A DNA stretch of 9,279 bases, taken from NCBI GenBank assembly GCA_051883075.1, contig JBJETA010000126.1, positions 1 through 9,279 on the forward strand. Reading direction: 5' to 3'. Each line of letters starts with the position of its first letter. Within the stretch, counting starts at the first letter, position 1. Source of the DNA: Aminipila sp051883075 (GTDB lineage Bacteria > Bacillota > Clostridia > Peptostreptococcales > Anaerovoracaceae). The notes beneath the pieces are model-generated. The model was not told where the DNA came from and ran no database searches. It saw only the letters and a list, made by a program, of their open reading frames with translations. A program made the position numbers and the translations under genes. This document shows, one piece after another, positions 6,116-9,279 of this stretch.

Positions 6116-6892
6116 TTACTTTTCTAACTCTGTTAAATACTCCTCCAGGGTAATGCCCCGGTTATAAATCTCCTCCGCTGCGGTTTTCCCCACATATCTT
6201 ATATGCCAAGGTTCATACATATATCCGGTAATGTCCTCCTTGCCGTTCGGAAATCTTATTATAAATCCGAAACGGTGGGCATTATCATTTAACCATTTGC
6301 CCTCATCAGTATTAATATAGTCCTTTGTAAGCTGGTAATTTACCGATGGTGAACTTACATCAGCTGCAAGTCCTGTCTGATGCTCACTCTTGCCCGGCTG
6401 TGCACTGAAAGTATCAGCCTCAGCCTGACCGTGTGCCGCAACATAATTGGTATAAAGTGTATTCTGAAAATCGTATGAACGATAAGCTGTCGTTACCACA
6501 ATCTCATAACCCTCTTCTGCCTTTGCGGTCTCCGAAAGTTTGTGAAACGCGTCTGCCGCCTCGGCACGCATATATCTTCCCGCAGGGGTCCTGTCTGCAG
6601 CAAAATATTTTATGTCTGTCAAATCTCCCGGAACATCATCCCTGCCGATTTCGTTCTGTTTGTTCACGAGAATGAGCAGACCCTTAGTCCGGTCAGCTTC
6701 CAAGGCTTCAAGCCTTGCTTTTTCTTCAGCCTCCTGCTTTGAACTTTCGTCTGTCTTTTTTGTCTCCTGATTTTCCTGTCCGCTCTGTATGCCCGGGTCA
6801 TCTGCCCCGTTTATATTGCCGGTATCTCCGCAGCCTGCCGACAATAAAAGAATCAGGCATAATGCCGCCGCCAAGGCGCTCCTCCTGAACAT
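6116..6892 (-). CDS. VanY-type (M15B) D-alanyl-D-alanine carboxypeptidase, lipoprotein
   Basis: The product is 258 aa from the ATG at 6892. An alternative GTG at 6901 adds three residues but abuts the AGAGG site, so I prefer the ATG. The N-terminus MFRRSALAAALCLILLLSAGC is a lipoprotein signal with lipobox LSAGC (Cys21), followed by a Gly/Asp/Gln/Lys/Glu-rich linker to about residue 66. The zinc peptidase domain carries AYRSYDFQ (137-144, substrate Arg138), SEHQTGLAAD (169-178, zinc ligands His171 and Asp178) and EPWHIRY (227-233, zinc ligand His230). The enzyme trims the terminal D-Ala from peptidoglycan peptides outside the membrane. All metal ligands are intact. It is the first gene after a strong promoter and sits 24 bases before guaB, an odd partner for purine genes. 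Nothing here links it to a vancomycin-resistance cluster, so housekeeping wall remodelling is likelier. Confidence 0.92.
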   Translation of the reverse strand: MFRRSALAAALCLILLLSAGCGDTGNINGADDPGIQSGQENQETKKTDESSKQEAEEKARLEALEADRTKGLLILVNKQNEIGRDDVPGDLTDIKYFAADRTPAGRYMRAEAADAFHKLSETAKAEEGYEIVVTTAYRSYDFQNTLYTNYVAAHGQAEADTFSAQPGKSEHQTGLAADVSSPSVNYQLTKDYINTDEGKWLNDNAHRFGFIIRFPNGKEDITGYMYEPWHIRYVGKTAAEEIYNRGITLEEYLTELEK

Positions 6893-6928
6893 AAATACCA
6901 CCCTCTGTTTTATGTATTTTAATTATTT

Positions 6929-6957
6929 ATTGTATATCAAAAACGGCTTGTTTTCAA
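6929..6957 (-). promoter_or_regulatory. Promoter of the carboxypeptidase-guaB-guaA transcript
   Basis: TTGAAA (6952-6957) and TACAAT (6929-6934) are separated by exactly 17 bases on the minus strand, a near-ideal housekeeping promoter. The predicted start is near 6921, giving a leader of about 30 bases. No guanine or PRPP riboswitch fold and no recognisable PurBox pair was noticed nearby. The upstream stretch 6958-7062 is AT-rich and contains only a small CCGCAAA/TTTGCGG stem at 7017-7036. Confidence 0.75.
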
Positions 6958-7062
6958 CACATAAGTTAAAGTTTTTAATATTTTTCAACAATTTGTTTCA
7001 ATTCAATATCTTTTCCCCGCAAATTCAGTTTTGCGGCTAAATTTTCAAATACAGCTTAACAT

Positions 7063-7115
7063 AAAAACAGGGCATCTGACGTGAAAAGCTTACGCTTTCA
7101 GTGTCAGATGCCCTG
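7063..7115 (-). terminator. Strong terminator upstream of the gua operon promoter
   Basis: The arms at 7068-7080 and 7103-7115 form a perfect 13-bp stem (CAGGGCATCTGAC with its complement). The 22-base interior can pair further (TGAAA/TTTCA). On the minus strand five T residues follow (7063-7067). It would stop transcription coming from the riboswitch and small-gene region before the gua promoter. Confidence 0.85.
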
Positions 7116-7263
7116 CTTTGCCACCTGTCTGCTGTATAAAATGAGACAGGCTATTTAGGAAAAAGTTTATTATGGCCTTTTATGTTATTGCAGACATACA
7201 CATTCCTGGGATTCCGTAAAGTACATCCGGATATTATTCCCCGGCTCAAACTTTTTGTCCGAC
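7116..7263. other. Non-coding stretch with one small hairpin, no gene seen
   Basis: No reading frame with a credible ribosome binding site was found on either strand. A 7-bp stem CCTGTCT/AGACAGG spans 7124-7150 without a T-run. The stretch lies between two terminator-like hairpins, so it may be the 3' part of an RNA that reads past 7264-7315, or simply spacer. Confidence 0.4.
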
Positions 7264-7315
7264 AAAAGATTGGGCACAAACAGAAATTATCAAATATATC
7301 TGTGCTCAATCTTTT
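7264..7315 (-). terminator. Terminator after the 51-codon gene
   Basis: Arms at 7264-7278 and 7301-7315 give a 15-bp stem with a 22-base interior that starts 12 bases after the small gene's stop codon. In the minus-strand RNA one central pair is A/C, and four U residues lie at the 3' base of the stem. In the plus-strand RNA that pair is G/U and five U residues follow, so the hairpin could stop transcription from both sides. Confidence 0.65.
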
Positions 7316-7326
7316 TATGCTCACTT

Positions 7327-7482
7327 TTACCTCTTTTCTGTCTTTACTTTTATGTGAGCTATTGCATGCCGAACAAAATCATCTTTTTTACTTTCTGTAT
7401 TAATAGTCTGCTTCATGGCAGACGCCCTTTTGTCATCATAATTCCCTTTTATTTTCTTTGCTGCATTTTTCAGTATGTTCAT
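7327..7482 (-). CDS. Small basic protein of 51 residues, unknown function, downstream of a cobalamin riboswitch
   Basis: The frame starts at the ATG at 7482, preceded by GGGAGG with a 7-base gap, one of the best ribosome binding sites in the window, and ends with TAA at 7327. The product begins MNILKNAAKKIKGNYDDKRA and ends HIKVKTEKR. It is rich in Lys and Arg, with no membrane segment, signal peptide, Cys pair or recognisable domain. It is therefore unlike the small cobalt-transport protein CbtB, which has a membrane span. A terminator follows at once. Upstream in the same direction lie two hairpins and a B12 riboswitch, so it may be B12-controlled or have its own unseen promoter. I do not recognise the family. 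The gene call rests on the ribosome binding site, the terminator and the coding-like amino-acid mix. Confidence 0.65.
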   Translation of the reverse strand: MNILKNAAKKIKGNYDDKRASAMKQTINTESKKDDFVRHAIAHIKVKTEKR

Positions 7483-7550
7483 ATTTCAACCTCCCTTTGA
7501 TGATTTAGAACTTGGTTCTTCCCCAGACTGCCGCATAAACCGCAAAAATG

Positions 7551-7578
7551 AAAAGCGGCGCCCGTACAGAAGCGCCGC
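7551..7578 (-). terminator. Second hairpin/terminator in the riboswitch leader
   Basis: GCGGCGC and GCGCCGC (7555-7561 and 7572-7578) form a very GC-rich 7-bp stem with a 10-base loop. On the minus strand TTTTC and a further T5 follow. It lies 69 bases upstream of the small gene's ATG and 62 bases after the first terminator, so the leader contains two consecutive stops. Confidence 0.65.
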
Positions 7579-7640
7579 CATATAAGTCATGTAATAAATA
7601 CGAAGGATTGCTATTTTATTCTTTTATTCTTTAAGTAAAT

Positions 7641-7664
7641 AAAAAAGCTGCGGAAAACCGCAGC
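7641..7664 (-). terminator. Expression-platform terminator of the cobalamin riboswitch
   Basis: A perfect 7-bp stem (GCTGCGG/CCGCAGC, 7647-7653 and 7658-7664) with a TTTT loop on the minus strand is followed by six T residues (7641-7646). It sits about 60 bases after the riboswitch core, the normal place for a ligand-controlled terminator. No antiterminator strand was worked out. Confidence 0.85.
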
Positions 7665-7726
7665 AGATAATACAAAAGAACAAAATCTATTCACCCTAAT
7701 TACCCGTAGCGTGCTTCTCAAATCTA

Positions 7727-7895
7727 ACATTCATGCAGGTCTCCTGGCTCGGACATCTTCACACTGCCCGTCTTCCCAGCATAATAAGTATGCCAGTGAC
7801 TTCTCTGGACAGTATTCCTTCCTTACAGTGGCGGGACCGCACAGGACTTTAACCTGTTTCCCTTTTAACCAATCCTCTCGGTTGGACATGAATGT
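7727..7895 (-). promoter_or_regulatory. Cobalamin (vitamin B12 / adenosylcobalamin) riboswitch
   Basis: The minus-strand RNA closes with a perfect 9-bp P1 helix, ACATTCATG/CATGAATGT (7887-7895 and 7727-7735). Inside it are the conserved pieces of the aptamer in order: AAAGGGAAACAGG, the AGTCCTGTGCGGTCCCGCCACTGT region around 7824-7847, the CACTGGC and CTGGGAAGACGGGCAG segments, and the B12 box GAGCCAGGAGACC at 7739-7751. Such RNAs bind a cobalamin and turn off genes for B12 synthesis, uptake or B12-independent enzymes. A terminator follows at 7641-7664. No known B12-related gene lies downstream within the window; the first frame is the 51-codon gene. A 70-codon frame running through this element is accidental. 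Confidence 0.93.
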
Positions 7896-7914
7896 AATAT
7901 TAACTTCTTTTATT

Positions 7915-7943
7915 AAGATACCATATATTTTGCTTTTATGCAA
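7915..7943 (-). promoter_or_regulatory. Promoter of the riboswitch transcript
   Basis: TTGCAT (7938-7943) and TATCTT (7915-7920) are 17 bases apart, and the -10 is preceded by TG plus one base (TGGTATCTT). The start near 7908 lies about 13 bases before the riboswitch P1 helix. It overlaps the opposing promoter at 7935-7963, so the two may exclude one another. Confidence 0.65.
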
Positions 7944-7963
7944 TACCTAATTCGTGGTACAAT
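7935..7963 (+). promoter_or_regulatory. Promoter of the Fis-HTH/peptidase operon
   Basis: An extended -10, TGGTACAAT, lies at 7955-7963. The -35 17 bases upstream (TTTATG, 7935-7940) is weak. The start would be near 7970, leaving a leader of about 50 bases before the ATG at 8020. It shares nine bases with the minus-strand promoter. Confidence 0.55.
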
Positions 7964-8019
7964 CAGATTGTGATGAAAAAACTCACCAAATAAAACTATC
8001 AGCATGGGAGGTAAAAACC

Positions 8020-8460
8020 ATGGAGCGAAACGAAACGTTATTAATGCTGTGCGAAAGCTGTATAAATACATTAAAAAACACTCTGGAAGCCGACGGGCTT
8101 CCAACCTCTGTCAGCATGACTCTCAGGCAGAAGCTTTTTCTTCTGGAAACAGGGCTGGAAGAGTTGAGAAACATTTCAGCTTCCGGGCAGTCGGCTTCCG
8201 CATCGGAAGTCCTTCAGGCGGATACCGCCGTCACAGAATCTGACTGCAAAGCCAATTCCACACAAGTTATGCCGCATTCAGACCTGCAAAGCCAATATCT
8301 GCAGAAAAGCGGCGGCAGCTTGAAGGATGCGGTGACAGAATTTGAAAAGGACCTGATTATAAAGGCAATCGAAGAAAACGGTTCAAAACGAAAAGCCGCA
8401 GCCGCATTAAAAACAGACCATTCAACACTAATAAAAAAATGCCAGCGTTACGGCATTTAA
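8020..8460 (+). CDS. Small Fis-type helix-turn-helix regulator without AAA+ domain
   Basis: The product is 146 aa from the ATG at 8020, preceded by GGGAGG with an 8-base gap. A GTG at 7954 would lie inside the promoter and is rejected. The C-terminal part (about 100-146) is a Fis-family helix-turn-helix, with LKDAVTEFEKDLIIKAIEEN, then GSKRKAAAALK, then STLIKKCQRYGI. This is the form found at the end of NtrC-type activators such as RocR and TyrR. The N-terminal 50 residues look helical and match nothing I recognise; residues 52-98 are a Ser/Thr/Gln-rich linker. The sigma-54 ATPase domain normally in front of such an HTH is absent, so this is a stand-alone DNA-binding protein or a relic of a larger regulator. 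It precedes the peptidase gene by 12 bases and probably controls it or its own operon. Confidence 0.8.
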   Translation: MERNETLLMLCESCINTLKNTLEADGLPTSVSMTLRQKLFLLETGLEELRNISASGQSASASEVLQADTAVTESDCKANSTQVMPHSDLQSQYLQKSGGSLKDAVTEFEKDLIIKAIEENGSKRKAAAALKTDHSTLIKKCQRYGI

Positions 8461-8472
8461 AGGAGGCTCAAC

Positions 8473-9279
8473 ATGAACAAACAGTATTCAATCAAAGAAA
8501 TCCTATTCGACTTAGTTTCCGTCCAGAGTGATACAGGCACGCCCCTTGAAGTCAATCTGGGAAACAAAATCATTTCATATTTCGAAAATGACCCGTATTT
8601 CAAGGCACACCCCGAATACTGGGGATACGAAAAAGGCGATGACCTGTTCGGCCGTCCCGTTGTCTGGGCACTGCGCAAGGGTAAATCCGACAAAACCATC
8701 ATTCTTTCGGGACATTACGATGCCGTCGAAATAGACTGCTATGGAGCTTTAAAGCCCTATGCGCTGAATCCTGAGCTTCTGAAGGAAAAACTGAAAACCT
8801 TCCCTCATAACAACCAGCTTCTGAAAGAACAGATAGCTGACCCTGACTGGTATTTCGGCAGAGGTATGGCAGATATGAAAGCCGGAGTTGCAATCGCCCT
8901 GCACACCGTTCTCACCTGCACAGACCCTGAAATAAATATACTGTTCACAACAGTTGCAGACGAAGAAAACGTGTCCTCAGGCACCCTGATTTCCCTGCCG
9001 CTGTATCTTGAGCTGAAAAAACGCTTTAATCTTGACTACAGGCTTACAGTCATCTCTGAACCGCAGTTTGATAAAAACGACGGATTCGTTATCTATAACG
9101 GTGGAACAGGAAAAATCCTGCCAATGATTGTTACAAAGGGCAAGGTTGCCCACTGCGGCCAGCCTATGAAGGGACTGAACTCCGTGCTTATGATGGCTGA
9201 AATCGTAAGAAACATAGATTTAAACCCTGCTCTCACCACAGAAGATTTGGGCATAACGACACAGGTTCCCGTTGTGCAG
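8473..9279 (+). CDS. M20-family metallopeptidase, RocB-like (3' end cut by window)
   Basis: The 269 visible codons are open to the window edge. AGGAGG lies 6 bases before the ATG at 8473, right after the regulator's stop codon. Zinc-peptidase motifs of family M20 are in order: SGHYDAVE (79-86, ligand His81 and catalytic Asp83), GRGMADMKAG (129-138, bridging ligand Asp134), ADEENVSSG (162-170, Glu164 base and Glu165 ligand) and SEPQFD (195-200). NGGTGKILPMIVTKGKVAHCGQPMKGLN (209-236) is like the corresponding part of RocB, a poorly understood protein of arginine use in Bacillus. Full-length relatives are about 530-550 aa, so roughly half is visible. It probably hydrolyses an amide or peptide in the cytoplasm; the substrate is not known. 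Pairing with a Fis-type HTH recalls roc genes under RocR, but that link is an inference. Confidence 0.87.
   Translation, partial: MNKQYSIKEILFDLVSVQSDTGTPLEVNLGNKIISYFENDPYFKAHPEYWGYEKGDDLFGRPVVWALRKGKSDKTIILSGHYDAVEIDCYGALKPYALNPELLKEKLKTFPHNNQLLKEQIADPDWYFGRGMADMKAGVAIALHTVLTCTDPEINILFTTVADEENVSSGTLISLPLYLELKKRFNLDYRLTVISEPQFDKNDGFVIYNGGTGKILPMIVTKGKVAHCGQPMKGLNSVLMMAEIVRNIDLNPALTTEDLGITTQVPVVQ

Noticed and set aside
6116..6892. A vancomycin-resistance vanY
   Set aside because: No vanH, vanA/B-type ligase, vanX, vanS or vanR is nearby; the gene sits with purine genes, so a resistance role is unsupported.
7017..7036. Hairpin CCGCAAA-ACTGAA-TTTGCGG with an A1/G4 hexaloop, like targets of ANTAR proteins
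   Set aside because: ANTAR targets need a second such hairpin overlapping a terminator. None follows before the gua promoter, so the loop match is probably chance.
7182..7500. Plus-strand frames of 73 and 81 codons
   Set aside because: They are antisense to the 51-codon gene and its terminator, with Phe/Leu/Ser-rich products and no ribosome binding site.
7731..7943. A 70-codon minus-strand reading frame
   Set aside because: It runs through the cobalamin riboswitch; conserved RNA elements explain the sequence and there is no proper ribosome binding site.
7954..8019. An N-terminal extension of the Fis-HTH gene from a GTG start
   Set aside because: The GTG lies inside the extended -10 promoter and upstream of the likely RNA start; the ATG at 8020 has a proper GGGAGG site.

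Overview
The window looks like a chromosomal segment from a low-to-moderate-GC Firmicute, most likely a Lachnospiraceae-type Clostridia. The evidence is strong AGGAGG-type ribosome binding sites, TTGAAA/TACAAT-type promoters, an intact gua operon, and an IMP dehydrogenase of a divergent subtype that I recall from Lachnospiraceae and trichomonads. No rRNA, tRNA, CRISPR array or insertion sequence was seen.

Layout on the minus strand, read right to left. A good promoter (6929-6957) starts a probable operon of three genes. They are a lipoprotein zinc D,D-carboxypeptidase of the VanY type (6116-6892), IMP dehydrogenase guaB (4583-6091) and GMP synthase guaA (2907-4481). guaB and guaA together turn IMP into GMP. 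The natural end of this operon appears to be the hairpin terminator at 610-656, but it is now separated from guaA by an insert of about 2.2 kb.

The insert (675-2918) is the most interesting part. It is flanked by a perfect 12-bp direct repeat. One copy is the last four codons of guaA including the stop, and the other lies just before the terminator. Between them is a more AT-rich two-gene cassette: an ABC/SMC-like AAA ATPase (1511-2737) and a small TOPRIM/DUF4276-like protein (814-1494). This has the form of an anti-phage or abortive-infection pair, in the spirit of PARIS, RloAB or AbiL. An inverted 11-bp repeat lies just inside both ends. No integrase is present. I read this as a miniature guaA-targeted genomic island carrying a defence pair. 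Beyond it, truncated by the window edge, is a GNAT acetyltransferase (1-472).

Right part. A cobalamin riboswitch (7727-7895, minus strand) with its own promoter leads into a strong terminator, a second hairpin, and then a 51-codon gene (7327-7482) with an excellent ribosome binding site but no recognised family. No cobalamin gene lies downstream before the next terminators, so the riboswitch is either orphaned or controls an unknown small protein. Its promoter overlaps, back to back, a plus-strand promoter. That promoter drives a small Fis-type helix-turn-helix protein lacking any AAA+ domain (8020-8460) and an M20 peptidase resembling RocB (8473 to the window end), which look like a two-gene operon.
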